NCBI RefSeq assembly: GCF_030818075.1
Contig: NZ_JAUSZZ010000001.1
Coordinates: 2,170,001 to 2,234,000, forward strand
Reading direction: 5' to 3'
DNA from: Microbacterium proteolyticum
GTDB taxonomy: Bacteria > Actinomycetota > Actinomycetes > Actinomycetales > Microbacteriaceae
Length of the DNA: 64,000 nt
The position numbers and the translations under genes are program-made. Below the pieces are notes generated by a model. It saw only the letters and a list, made by a program, of their open reading frames with translations. It was not told the origin of the DNA and made no database searches. This document shows positions 28,948-41,336 of this stretch, piece by piece (within the stretch, counting starts at the first letter, position 1; the number at the start of each line of letters is the position of its first letter).

Positions 28948-29724
28948 CTAGGGGCGCAGGGCGCCGAGGCGGCGCGCGACGAGTCGTTCGAGCAGGGCGG
29001 TGACGACGAAGAAGATCAGGCCGATCGCGATGCCTCCGCCCACGAACGCCCAGGCGAGGGCCGCGCGGCCCGACTTGGCATACGTGGCGATCGCGGTGCC
29101 GATGCCGTCGGCAGGGCCCCCGAAGTACTCGGCGACGAGGGCGGAGATGACGGCGAGGGATGCCGCGACCCGCACGCCCGTGAGCAGGTACGGCAGCGCG
29201 ACGGGGAGCGTCAGACGCCAGAACGTCTGTCCGCCCGTGGCGGCCGTGGCCCGGAACAGGTCGCGCTGCACCGGGCGGGTCTGCCGGAGCCCGCGGAGGG
29301 TATTGACGAACACGGGGACGAACGCCGCGATCCCGGCCACCGCCTGACGGCCGAACTGGCTCGACGCGCCGAACATCGTGTTGAGGATCGGGGTGAGGGC
29401 GACGATCGGCACCACGGCCAGCGCGGCGACGAGCGGCGCGGTCATCCCATCGACGGGGCGCCAGGTCGCGGCCAGCGCGGCGAGCAGCACCGCGATGACG
29501 GTGCCCGCGAGAAGACCCACGAGCGCGTTGGTCCCGGTGATGCCCGCCGCCTCCCACACCAGCGGGAAGCGCTCGACCAGCTCGGTCGCCACGGCGAACG
29601 GGTCGGGCAGCATGCGCGGGGCGCTGCCCGAGGCCACGAAGGCGTACCAGGCGAGCAGGCCCGCGAGGCCGACGACGACGGGAGCGGCCAGGCGCGCCCA
29701 GGCGGGGAGGCGCGCGGCGTTCAC
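28948..29724 (-). CDS. ABC transporter permease (SsuC/TauC type)
   Basis: A 258-residue inner-membrane permease with about six helices. The cytoplasmic EAA loop reads ATAATGGQTFWRLTLPVALPYLLTGVRV around residues 165-190. The start is GTG 29724, which overlaps by four bases the stop of a short upstream reading frame. The substrate-binding protein gene follows after 56 bases. It is one of two permeases that, with the single ATPase, form the ureide-type importer. Confidence 0.9.
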   Translation of the reverse strand: MNAARLPAWARLAAPVVVGLAGLLAWYAFVASGSAPRMLPDPFAVATELVERFPLVWEAAGITGTNALVGLLAGTVIAVLLAALAATWRPVDGMTAPLVAALAVVPIVALTPILNTMFGASSQFGRQAVAGIAAFVPVFVNTLRGLRQTRPVQRDLFRATAATGGQTFWRLTLPVALPYLLTGVRVAASLAVISALVAEYFGGPADGIGTAIATYAKSGRAALAWAFVGGGIAIGLIFFVVTALLERLVARRLGALRP

Positions 29725-29918
29725 CGGGCACCTCCGACGGTGACGGATGCCACGGCGCGCCGGCTCACGGCATCCGCTGTCCCGCTCCGGCCTGAGGATG
29801 CCACGGCGCGCCGGGTCACGGCATCCGGTGTTCTGGTCGCGAACGCGAATGCCGCGGCATCCCCTGCCCCGAGGAACGGCACGGCTCCGGATGCCACCGC
29901 ATCCCGCACCGCGCTCAT
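29721..29918 (-). CDS. possible 65-residue linker ORF between ATPase and permease
   Basis: The frame opens with ATG overlapping the ATPase stop (ATGA) and ends overlapping the permease GTG, so ribosomes could pass straight through. The product is Ala/Arg/Val-rich with no recognisable domain. The DNA contains two nearly identical 32-bp inverted repeats (29744-29776 and 29796-29827), each GGATGCCACGGCGCGCCGG followed by TCACGGCATCC, plus two smaller ones. The repeats rather than a protein may be the functional content. Weakly supported as a gene. Confidence 0.3.
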   Translation of the reverse strand: MSAVRDAVASGAVPFLGAGDAAAFAFATRTPDAVTRRAVASSGRSGTADAVSRRAVASVTVGGAR

Positions 29919-30715
29919 CGCTCGTTCGCCCGGTGGACGGGGGCGCCGTGCAGCGCCTCGCGCACGGCGGTGACCCGCGCGAAGAACTCCGGCGACTCGC
30001 GCAGCGCCTCGTCGCGCGCGCGTCCGGGACGGGTGTCGATGACGTCGGTGATGCGTCCGGGCCGCGGGCTCATCACCACGACCCGGTCGGAGAGGAACAC
30101 CGCCTCGGGGATCGAGTGCGTGACGAACACCACGGCGGCGCCGGTCTCGGCGGCGATGCGGGCGAGCTCCGACTGCAGGCGCTCGCGGGTCATCTCATCC
30201 AGCGCGCCGAACGGCTCGTCCATCAGCAGCAGCTTGGGCTGCGCGGCGAGGGAGCGGGCGATCGCGACGCGCTGTTGCATGCCACCGGAGAGCTGGTCGG
30301 GGTAGCGGCCGGTGAAGTCGGTGAGCCCCACGAGCTCGGCGAGCTCGGCCACCCGCGCGTCGCGGCGGGCCTTGGGCCACTTGTGCAGGTCGAGCGGCAG
30401 GGCGATGTTGGCCGCAACGGTCAGCCACGGCAGCAGCGCCGCCTGCTGGAAGGCGATGCCGTAGTCCTGGTCGAGCCGCGCCTGGCGTGCGGTCTTGCCG
30501 TACAGAGTGAGCTCCCCGGCGGAGGGCGCGTCGAGGTCGGCGATGAGTCGCAGCAGTGTCGACTTGCCGCAGCCCGACGGGCCGATGAGCGAGACGAACT
30601 CACCCGCGGCCACCTCGAGCTCGACGCCGGTGAGGGCGGTCACCTCGCCGCCCGCGCTCGGGAACACCTTGCCGATGCCGGAGGCCCGGACGGCGAGGTC
30701 GGTCAGAGTGGTCAT
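29915..30715 (-). CDS. ABC transporter ATP-binding protein (SsuB/TauB type)
   Basis: A 266-residue ATPase with Walker A GPSGCGKST near 45-53, Q-loop FQQAALLPW, signature LSGGMQQR near 145 and Walker B LLLMDEPFGALD. The H-loop is VTHSIPEA. ATG 30715 overlaps the stop of the upstream permease as ATGA, and its own stop overlaps the next frame. It energises uptake through the two neighbouring permeases. Confidence 0.93.
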   Translation of the reverse strand: MTTLTDLAVRASGIGKVFPSAGGEVTALTGVELEVAAGEFVSLIGPSGCGKSTLLRLIADLDAPSAGELTLYGKTARQARLDQDYGIAFQQAALLPWLTVAANIALPLDLHKWPKARRDARVAELAELVGLTDFTGRYPDQLSGGMQQRVAIARSLAAQPKLLLMDEPFGALDEMTRERLQSELARIAAETGAAVVFVTHSIPEAVFLSDRVVVMSPRPGRITDVIDTRPGRARDEALRESPEFFARVTAVREALHGAPVHRANER

Positions 30716-31687
30716 GCGGTGTCCTCCCCGCGACGGAAACGGTGCAGTGCGACGCCGATGAGGGCCACGCCGCCCGCGGCGAGGAGTCCCATCACGACGG
30801 TGCCGAAGGTGGGTGCCCAGGGGGCTGCCGGATCGGACGAGGCTTGACCGGCGAGCTGGATGAGCATGCGGCCGATGCCGCCGCGCAGGCCGATCGAGAC
30901 CTCGGCGACGACGGCGCCGACCACGGCGGAGGCCGCGGCCAGGCGCAGGGCGGGCAGCAGGTGCGGCACGGCGGCCGGAAGGCGCAGGCGCACGAGCGTC
31001 TGCCACCACCCGGCCGAGGTGGCGCGCATGAGGTCGAGGTGCATCGCATCCGGCGCCGAGAGCCCCCGCAGCATGCCGATGGCGACGGGGAAGAACGCCA
31101 GGTACGACGCGATCAGCGCGACCGAGAACCACGGCGGCCACGGGAAGCCCGAGCGGTCCACCTGCGTGCCGATGGCGTTGACCACCGGCGCGAAGGCGAT
31201 GAGCGGCACGATCTGGCTGACGACGATCCAGGGCAGCAGTCCCGCCTCGACCAGACGCCAGCGCTGCATCGCGATGCCCAGCAGCGACCCGACCACCACG
31301 CCGATGAGCCAGCCGAGCGCGGCAAGCCCCAGCGTCATCCCGGCCGCTCCCGCGACCGACACGATCAGCGGGGGCGTGTCTCCGCCGCTGGTGGGGGCGA
31401 ACATGCGGGTCACCATCTCCCACACGTGCGGCATGGCGCGGTCGTTGGTGCGGGGGAGCAGGATGACGCCCGAGCCCGCCGACCCGTCGGAGCCGACGGT
31501 CAGGCCGTCGGCGGGACCCAGCAGCTTGTAGAGCTCCCCAGAGCGCGACGACCACCGCGACGCCGGCCACACCCCAGCCGACGCGGGTCGCCGCGGCGCG
31601 CCCCCGGGAGGAACGGATGCCACGCGGCATCCGCTCTTCGGCGACGACCTCGGTCGTGGCCCCGGGCGCCAGCAGCTGGTCGGTCAC
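30712..31687 (-). pseudogene. ABC transporter permease with one-base frameshift
   Basis: GTG 31687 overlaps the stop of the LLM gene as GTGA and begins VTDQLLAPGATTEVV. This frame continues to a hydrophobic helix ending VVVALWG and then goes out of frame. The sequence resumes one frame over as ELYKLLGPADGLTV and runs through the whole permease, including the EAA loop RATSAGWWQTLVRLRLPAA. Deleting one C from CCCC at 31536-31539 restores a continuous protein of about 324 residues. The downstream reading is fully conserved, so a sequencing error is as likely as a true mutation. If the mutation is real, the importer would lack one permease. Confidence 0.8.
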
Positions 31688-32712
31688 CGCTTGGCCGTCA
31701 CCGGGGGAGTGAGAGCGGGGATCACGGTCTCGCCGTAGACCCGCATCGTCTCCTCCTTGTTGTCGTGCTGCAGATACCCGGCGAACTGCGTGACGCCGAG
31801 CGCCCGCAGCTTCTCGAGCTTGGCGATGTGCTCCTCGGCCGTGCCGAGCACGCAGAAGCGCTCGACGATCTCGTCGGGCACGAAGTCGACGTGGTCGTTG
31901 CTGCTCTTGCCGTGCGAGTTGTAGTCGTATCCGGTTCGTCCCGCGATGTAGTCGGTGAGAGCGGGCGGGACGTCGGAGCCCGTGCCGTACTTCGACACGA
32001 TGTCGGCCACGTGATTGCCCACCATCCCGCCGAACCACCGGCACTGCTCGATCATGTGCGCGCGGGACTCGGGGGTATCGTCGCCGATGTACATGGGAGC
32101 CGCGACGCAGAAGGCGATCTCGTCGGGGTCGCGTCCCACGTCTTCCGCGGCCTTGCGGACCGTGGCGATCATCCACTCGGCGATGTCCAGGTCGGCCAGC
32201 TGCAGGATGAAGCCGTCGCCCACCTCACCGGTGAGCTTGAGCGCGAGGGGGCCGTAGGCGGCGACCCACACGTCGAGCTCCGACCCGCGGCTCCACGGGA
32301 ATTGCAGGGTCGCCCCGTTGTACTCCACCGGGCGGGAGTTGCCGAGCTCGCGGATGACGTGGATCGACTCCCGCAGGGCCTTGAGCGTCGTGGGCCGGCC
32401 GTTCGTCACGCGCACGGCCGAGTCGCCCCGGCCGATGCCGCAGATGGTGCGGTTGCCGTACATCTCGTTGAGGGTGGCGAAGGTGGATGCCGTGACCGTC
32501 CAGTCGCGGGTCGCGGGGTTCGTCACGAACGGTCCGACCGTCACCCGGCGGGTGGCGGCGAGGATCGCCGAGTGGATGACGTAGGGCTCCTGCCACAGCA
32601 GGTGCGAGTCGAAGGTCCACACGTGACTGAATCCGTGCGCCTCGGCCAGCTGCGACAGCTGGACGGTGCGCGCGGCGGGCGGGTTGGTCTGCAGGACGAC
32701 GCCGAAGTCCAT
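31684..32712 (-). CDS. LLM-class F420/flavin-dependent oxidoreductase (CPS_4043-like)
   Basis: A 342-residue TIM-barrel oxidoreductase. The N-terminus MDFGVVLQTNPPAARTVQLS, GFSHVWTFDSHLLW and ICGIGRGDSAVRV match the family of putative F420-dependent LLM enzymes often found with hydantoinase and nitrilase genes. It lies ten bases after the hydantoinase gene and its stop overlaps the permease start, so it is part of one catabolic unit. No dihydropyrimidine dehydrogenase gene is visible. One inference is that this enzyme performs the redox step on the ring (reduction, or oxidative opening as in RutA, a distant LLM relative). Function is not established. Confidence 0.85.
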   Translation of the reverse strand: MDFGVVLQTNPPAARTVQLSQLAEAHGFSHVWTFDSHLLWQEPYVIHSAILAATRRVTVGPFVTNPATRDWTVTASTFATLNEMYGNRTICGIGRGDSAVRVTNGRPTTLKALRESIHVIRELGNSRPVEYNGATLQFPWSRGSELDVWVAAYGPLALKLTGEVGDGFILQLADLDIAEWMIATVRKAAEDVGRDPDEIAFCVAAPMYIGDDTPESRAHMIEQCRWFGGMVGNHVADIVSKYGTGSDVPPALTDYIAGRTGYDYNSHGKSSNDHVDFVPDEIVERFCVLGTAEEHIAKLEKLRALGVTQFAGYLQHDNKEETMRVYGETVIPALTPPVTAKR

Positions 32713-32722
32713 GTCGTTCCTC

Positions 32723-34159
32723 TCAGATCAGGTACTGGCTGAGGCCGCGCTTGACGAAGCGACCGTCGCCCTTGGTGCCGATGTACGAGCCGTCGTCGAC
32801 GACGACCTTGCCGCGCGAGATGACGGTGTCGACGTGCCCGTCGATCTCGTAGCCCTCCCACGCGGAGTGGTCCATGTTCATGTGGTGCGTCTTGCCCACG
32901 CCGATCGAGGTATGCCCGGCCGGGTCGTAGACGACGATGTCGGCGTCGGCGCCGGGGGCGATGACGCCCTTCTTGCCGTACATGCCGAACATGCGCGCCG
33001 GCGTCGTGCTGGTCAGTTCCACCCAGCGCTCGAGCGTGATCTGCCCGGTGACGACGCCCTGGTACATGAGGTCCATCCGGTGCTCGACCGAGCCGATGCC
33101 GTTGGGGATCGCGCGGAAGTCGCCCTGGCCGAGCGTCTTCTGGTCCTTCATGCAGAACGGGCAGTGGTCGGTCGACACCATCTGGATGTCGTTCGTGCGC
33201 AGCGCCTGCCACATGTGGTGCTGGTGGCCCTCGTGCTTCGAGCGCAGCGGGGTGGAGCACACCCACTTCGCGCCCTCGAAGTCGCCCCACTCCTCGCTCG
33301 ATGCGCCGAGCTGGTCTTCGAGGGAGAGGTAGAGGTACTGCGGGCAGGTCTCGCCGAAGACGTTCTGGCCGTTGTCGCGCGCCCAGGCGAGCTGCTCGAC
33401 GGCCTGCTTCGCGCTCACGTGCACGACGTACAGCGGCGCGCCGGTCAGGTGCGACAGCATGATCGCGCGGTGCGTGGCCTCTTCTTCCATCTGCCAGGCG
33501 CGCGCGACGCCGTGGAAGTACGGCGAGGTCTTGCCCTTCTCGATGAGCTGCTCGGCGAGCACGTCGATGACGGGGCCGTTCTCGGCGTGCATCATCGTGA
33601 GCAGCCCCGTGTCGGCGGCGACCTGCATCGCGCGGAGGATCTGCGCGTCGTCGGCGTAGAAGACGCCCGGGTACGCCATGAACATCTTGAAGCTCGAGAT
33701 GCCCTCGTCGATCAAGCCGGGCAGGGCCGCGAGGGAGCCGGCATCCACCCCTCCGACGATCTGATGGAAGCCGTAGTCGATCGCGCAGTTGCCGGCGGCG
33801 AGTTCGTGCCAGTGGGCCAGGCCGTCCTGCACGCGCTCGCCGGCGCGCTGCACCGCGAAGTCGACGATGGTCGTCGTGCCGCCCCACGCCGCGGCGCGGG
33901 TGCCGGTCTCGAACGTGTCGGAGGCGCTCGTGCCGCCGAAGGGCAGCTGCATGTGCGTGTGCGCGTCGATCCCGCCCGGGATGACGTACTTGCCGGTGGC
34001 GTCGATGACGGTGTCGACGGATGCCGCGAGGTCGTGGCCCAGCAGCGTCGAGCCCGGCGCGAGCACGGCGGCGATCGTCTCGCCGTCGAGCAGCACGTCG
34101 GCGGCGGAGCGACCGGTCGCCGAGACGACCGTCCCGCCGGTGAGCAGGGTGGTCGCCAT
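32723..34159 (-). CDS. hydA: dihydropyrimidinase / D-hydantoinase
   Basis: A 478-residue cyclic amidohydrolase that opens dihydropyrimidine or hydantoin rings to N-carbamoyl amino acids, with a binuclear metal centre. Metal ligands are visible: the HxH pair in GGIDAHTHMQ near 66-70, the carboxylated lysine in SFKMFMAYPG near 158, histidines in MMHAENG near 191 and VVHVSAK near 247, and the aspartate in STDHCPF near 323. Length is normal. One base separates it from the upstream carbamoyl hydrolase gene and ten from the LLM gene. Confidence 0.93.
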   Translation of the reverse strand: MATTLLTGGTVVSATGRSAADVLLDGETIAAVLAPGSTLLGHDLAASVDTVIDATGKYVIPGGIDAHTHMQLPFGGTSASDTFETGTRAAAWGGTTTIVDFAVQRAGERVQDGLAHWHELAAGNCAIDYGFHQIVGGVDAGSLAALPGLIDEGISSFKMFMAYPGVFYADDAQILRAMQVAADTGLLTMMHAENGPVIDVLAEQLIEKGKTSPYFHGVARAWQMEEEATHRAIMLSHLTGAPLYVVHVSAKQAVEQLAWARDNGQNVFGETCPQYLYLSLEDQLGASSEEWGDFEGAKWVCSTPLRSKHEGHQHHMWQALRTNDIQMVSTDHCPFCMKDQKTLGQGDFRAIPNGIGSVEHRMDLMYQGVVTGQITLERWVELTSTTPARMFGMYGKKGVIAPGADADIVVYDPAGHTSIGVGKTHHMNMDHSAWEGYEIDGHVDTVISRGKVVVDDGSYIGTKGDGRFVKRGLSQYLI

Positions 34160-34160
34160 C

Positions 34161-35009
34161 TCAGGCCTCCACGATCTCGCCGTAGGTGTCGGGTCGGCGG
34201 TCGCGGTAGAACTGCCAGTCGTCGCGCATCTGCTGCACGAGGTCCATGTCGAGGTCGCGGATGAGCACCTCTTCGTGCTCCGAGGAGCCGACGGCGCCGA
34301 CGTGGTTGCCGCGCGGGTCGATGACCTGGCTCGTGCCGTAGAAGGTCACGGCATCCTCGCCATACTCGTTGTCTTCGCGGCCGACGCGGTTGGGCTGCAG
34401 CACGAAGTAGCCGTTGGCGACTGCGGCGCACGGGCCCTCGACCTCCCACAGGCGGTTCGAGAGGCCGGGCTTGGTGGCGTTGGGGTTGAAGACCATGTGC
34501 GCGCCGTTCAGCCCCAGCTCGCGCCACCCCTCGGGGAAGTGCCGGTCGTAGCAGATGTACATGCCGACCTTGCCGACGGCGGTGTCGAAGACGGGGTAGC
34601 CGAGGTTGCCCGGGCGGAAGTAGAACTTCTCCCAGAACTTGTCGAGGTGCGGGATATGGTTCTTGCGGTAGCTGCCGAGCACGGTCCCGTCGGCATCGAC
34701 GAGCACGGAGGTGTTGTAGTAGACGCCGGTCAGCGCCTCCTCGTAGATGGGCAGGACGCTCACCACCCCCAGCTCCTTGGCGAGGGCGGCGAAGCGCTGC
34801 ACGATGGGGCCGTCGACGGGCTCGGCGTAGCGGTAGTACTTCTGGTCCTGGGTGATGCCGAAGTAGGGGCCGTAGAACAGCTCCTGAAAGCACACCACCT
34901 GAGCGCCCGCCGCGGCGGCGTCGCGGGCGAACTGCTCGTGCTTGTCGAGCATCGACTCCTTGTCGCCGGTCCACGTGGTCTGCGTGATGGCTGCGCGCAC
35001 GGTCGTCAT
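34161..35009 (-). CDS. nitrilase-superfamily N-carbamoyl amidohydrolase (beta-ureidopropionase type)
   Basis: A 282-residue C-N hydrolase that would remove the carbamoyl group from the hydantoinase product, releasing CO2, ammonia and an amino acid. The catalytic triad is visible: Glu in CFQELFYGPYF near 47, Lys in SYRKNHIPH near 121, and Cys in MYICYDRHFPEGWREL near 157. The DRHFPE and beta-ureidopropionase-like NPNATKPGLSN segments place it with pyrimidine-pathway enzymes. The ATG at 35009 is chosen over an upstream frame extension. It is the first gene of the operon and diverges from the MocR regulator, with 104 bases between. Confidence 0.9.
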   Translation of the reverse strand: MTTVRAAITQTTWTGDKESMLDKHEQFARDAAAAGAQVVCFQELFYGPYFGITQDQKYYRYAEPVDGPIVQRFAALAKELGVVSVLPIYEEALTGVYYNTSVLVDADGTVLGSYRKNHIPHLDKFWEKFYFRPGNLGYPVFDTAVGKVGMYICYDRHFPEGWRELGLNGAHMVFNPNATKPGLSNRLWEVEGPCAAVANGYFVLQPNRVGREDNEYGEDAVTFYGTSQVIDPRGNHVGAVGSSEHEEVLIRDLDMDLVQQMRDDWQFYRDRRPDTYGEIVEA

Positions 35010-35113
35010 GCGTGTTTCCCCCGATCTCACGGCCCCTGCCGTGTTCTGTTACTGTCGCGCCTGAACATTTCCCGACGATTTCCACGAGTGACACCACCGT
35101 TAATTGGAGGCCG

Positions 35114-39323
<4,210 letters not shown>

Positions 39324-39420
39324 CCCCTCGCCGTCCTTCGGCACGCGCGCGAGCACGGCAGGGAAGGCGAGCGGCCGCGGCGGCGAGCGCCAGGGGGGTC
39401 CTGCACCAGGTGCCCCGCAT

Positions 39421-39426
39421 TACAGT
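39421..39426 (+). promoter_or_regulatory. predicted -10 box for the metallopeptidase gene
   Basis: TACAGT followed by six bases and GTG 39433; there is no ribosome site. This is one of the clearest leaderless arrangements in the window. Confidence 0.5.
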
Positions 39427-39432
39427 GAGCGG

Positions 39433-40548
39433 GTGGCCCACGTCTCCACCCCGCGCTGCCCGCACTGTCGACACTTCCTGTTCCTCGACAAGCTGATCTG
39501 CCCGGAGTGCGACGGGCAGCTCGCGTACCACCCGCGTCTGCGCCAGTTCGTCGGCATCCACAAGGGAAAAGCCGTCGTCGACGGCGAGACCTGGTACACC
39601 TGCTCGAACCGGGGGTGGCGATGCAACTGGCTCGTCCGCGACGACGCGCCCAGTGGTCGCTGCTTCTCGTGCCGGCTGACCCGCGCCACCCCCGACAGCG
39701 ACGACACCGTCGCCCTTGAGAAGCTTGCGAAGACCGAGGAGGCGAAGCGTCGGCTCGTGCTGCAGCTCGGCGACCTCGGACTGCCCATCAGACCCTGGTA
39801 CGACGGCGCGGGCGGCCTCGGGTTCGACCTCCTGTCGAGCATCTCGCTCGGGCGGTCGGTCACCATCGGGCACAAGAACGGCATCATCACGCTCGACCTC
39901 GCCGAGAGTCTCGACGACCGCCGCGAGGCCCTGCGCATCAAGCTCGGCGAGCCCTACCGCACCATGCTGGGTCACCTGCGCCATGAGGTCGGTCACTATT
40001 ACCAGAGGGTGCTGATCACCGACGAGCAGACCTGGGCCGAGTGTCGGGTGCTCTTCGGCGACGAGCGGGCGAACTATCGTGACGCCATGGCCCGCCATTA
40101 CCGCGAGGGAGCGCCCGAGGGGTGGGCGCAGGCGTACATCTCCGAGTACGCCACCATGCATCCGTGGGAGGACTTCGCCGAGACCTTCGCGCACTACCTG
40201 CACATCACGGCCACCCTGCAGACCGCGAATGCCACCGGCATGCGGCTCGACGGAGAGGCGTTCGCCCACCGAGACTCCGACGTGAACCCCTTGCCCAGCT
40301 ACGCCGACCAGCCCGTGCACCGGCTCGTGGGCGATTGGCGGTGGATGTCGCACGCGTTCAACCGCGTCAATCGCTCGATGGGCATGGGCGACCTGTACCC
40401 GTTCGAGATCGTCGCGACCGTGGTGCGCAAGCTCGCGTTCATCCACGACATCGTCACGCGCTCGCCCCAGCCCGCGGTTGAGCAGCAGGTCGTGGGGCTC
40501 GCCGCCGCCACCGCCGCGGCGACCACGCCCGATACCGGCTTCGCCTGA
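39433..40548 (+). CDS. zinc-ribbon zinc-metallopeptidase (Peptidase_Mx-like)
   Basis: A 371-residue protein. The N-terminus has cysteine pairs CPHC, CPEC and later GWRCNW and CFSC, forming one or two zinc ribbons. The catalytic helix LRHEVGHYYQRV with HExxH-type zinc ligands is near residue 183, and WEDFAETFAHYLH near 245 supplies the downstream acidic and histidine ligands. This matches the putative zinc-binding metallopeptidase family. No signal peptide is seen, so it is cytosolic. Substrate is unknown. It follows the DUF255 gene after about 110 bases and has its own leaderless-type promoter. Confidence 0.85.
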   Translation: MAHVSTPRCPHCRHFLFLDKLICPECDGQLAYHPRLRQFVGIHKGKAVVDGETWYTCSNRGWRCNWLVRDDAPSGRCFSCRLTRATPDSDDTVALEKLAKTEEAKRRLVLQLGDLGLPIRPWYDGAGGLGFDLLSSISLGRSVTIGHKNGIITLDLAESLDDRREALRIKLGEPYRTMLGHLRHEVGHYYQRVLITDEQTWAECRVLFGDERANYRDAMARHYREGAPEGWAQAYISEYATMHPWEDFAETFAHYLHITATLQTANATGMRLDGEAFAHRDSDVNPLPSYADQPVHRLVGDWRWMSHAFNRVNRSMGMGDLYPFEIVATVVRKLAFIHDIVTRSPQPAVEQQVVGLAAATAAATTPDTGFA

Positions 40549-40573
40549 CGGGTGACGGCTGCGCGCCGCCGCC

Positions 40574-41335
40574 TCAGTCGAGCAGGTGGCGCAAGAAGCG
40601 CTGCGGGGCGTCGAGGAAGTTCCGGTGCAGCCGCACCACCTCGAGGTCTTCCCACGCGCTCTCGCGGATGCCCCACTCGCCCAGCTCGAGGATCGTCGCG
40701 CCGGGCAGCGACGCCAGCACGGGGGAGTGGGTCGCGCAGATCACCTGCGTGCCGCGCGAGCGCATGCGATCGAGGGATGCCAGCCAGCGCAGGGTCGACG
40801 AGAACGACAGCGCCGCCTCCGGCTCGTCGAGGCACGCCAGGCCGGCGACGTACTGCGGATGATCGAGGGCTTCGTCGAGCAGCGCGTTGAAGGACTCGCC
40901 GTGGCTCATCGGGTGCAGGCTCGGTGGCGCGTCGGGCAGGTCGTCGCGCCACGAGTAGTAGCTGTGCATCGTCTCGGCGCGGAGGAAGAAGCCCCAGCGC
41001 GGCGCGCGCGGGCTCCGCTCGATGCGCAGCCACTCGCTCAGCGGGCTCTCGGTGCGCCGCGTCTCGCCGCCGCCGTTGCTCGACCCGCCCTCGGCGGGCA
41101 GGCCGTACGCCTCCGCGATCCCCTCGATGAGCGTCGATTTGCCCGACCCGTTCTCGCCCACGAGAAAGGTCACGCCCGGTGCGAACTCCCACCCGTCGCG
41201 GCCGGCGACGTCGAGGAAGTGCGCGACGGCGGGGATGCTCGCCGGCCAGGCTTCGGGCTGCACAGCCGCATCCGAGAAGACCTTGACCCGCCGTATCGGC
41301 CGGGGATCATGCAGCCAGTCGTCGCCGCGGCCCAC
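40574..41335 (-). CDS. AAA-family ATPase (ABC/OLD-like)
   Basis: A 253-residue P-loop ATPase. Walker A GENGSGKST lies at 60-68, and CLDEPEAALSF near 165-175 is an ABC-like Walker B. The H-loop is ATHSPVLA, and HPMSHGESFNALL near 143 resembles the ABC signature. It looks like the small free-standing ATPases found as accessories to defence or repair systems, but no nuclease or toxin gene is adjacent. The GTG start is one base after the mannosyltransferase stop, so the two genes form an operon. Role is unknown. Confidence 0.85.
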   Translation of the reverse strand: MGRGDDWLHDPRPIRRVKVFSDAAVQPEAWPASIPAVAHFLDVAGRDGWEFAPGVTFLVGENGSGKSTLIEGIAEAYGLPAEGGSSNGGGETRRTESPLSEWLRIERSPRAPRWGFFLRAETMHSYYSWRDDLPDAPPSLHPMSHGESFNALLDEALDHPQYVAGLACLDEPEAALSFSSTLRWLASLDRMRSRGTQVICATHSPVLASLPGATILELGEWGIRESAWEDLEVVRLHRNFLDAPQRFLRHLLD

Positions 41336-41336
41336 G

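Noticed and set aside
29915-32176. A single 753-codon frame covering the ATPase and the upstream permease region
   Set aside because: It joins the true ATPase (from ATG 30715) to the N-terminus of the frameshifted permease by way of non-coding frame; treated as separate genes.
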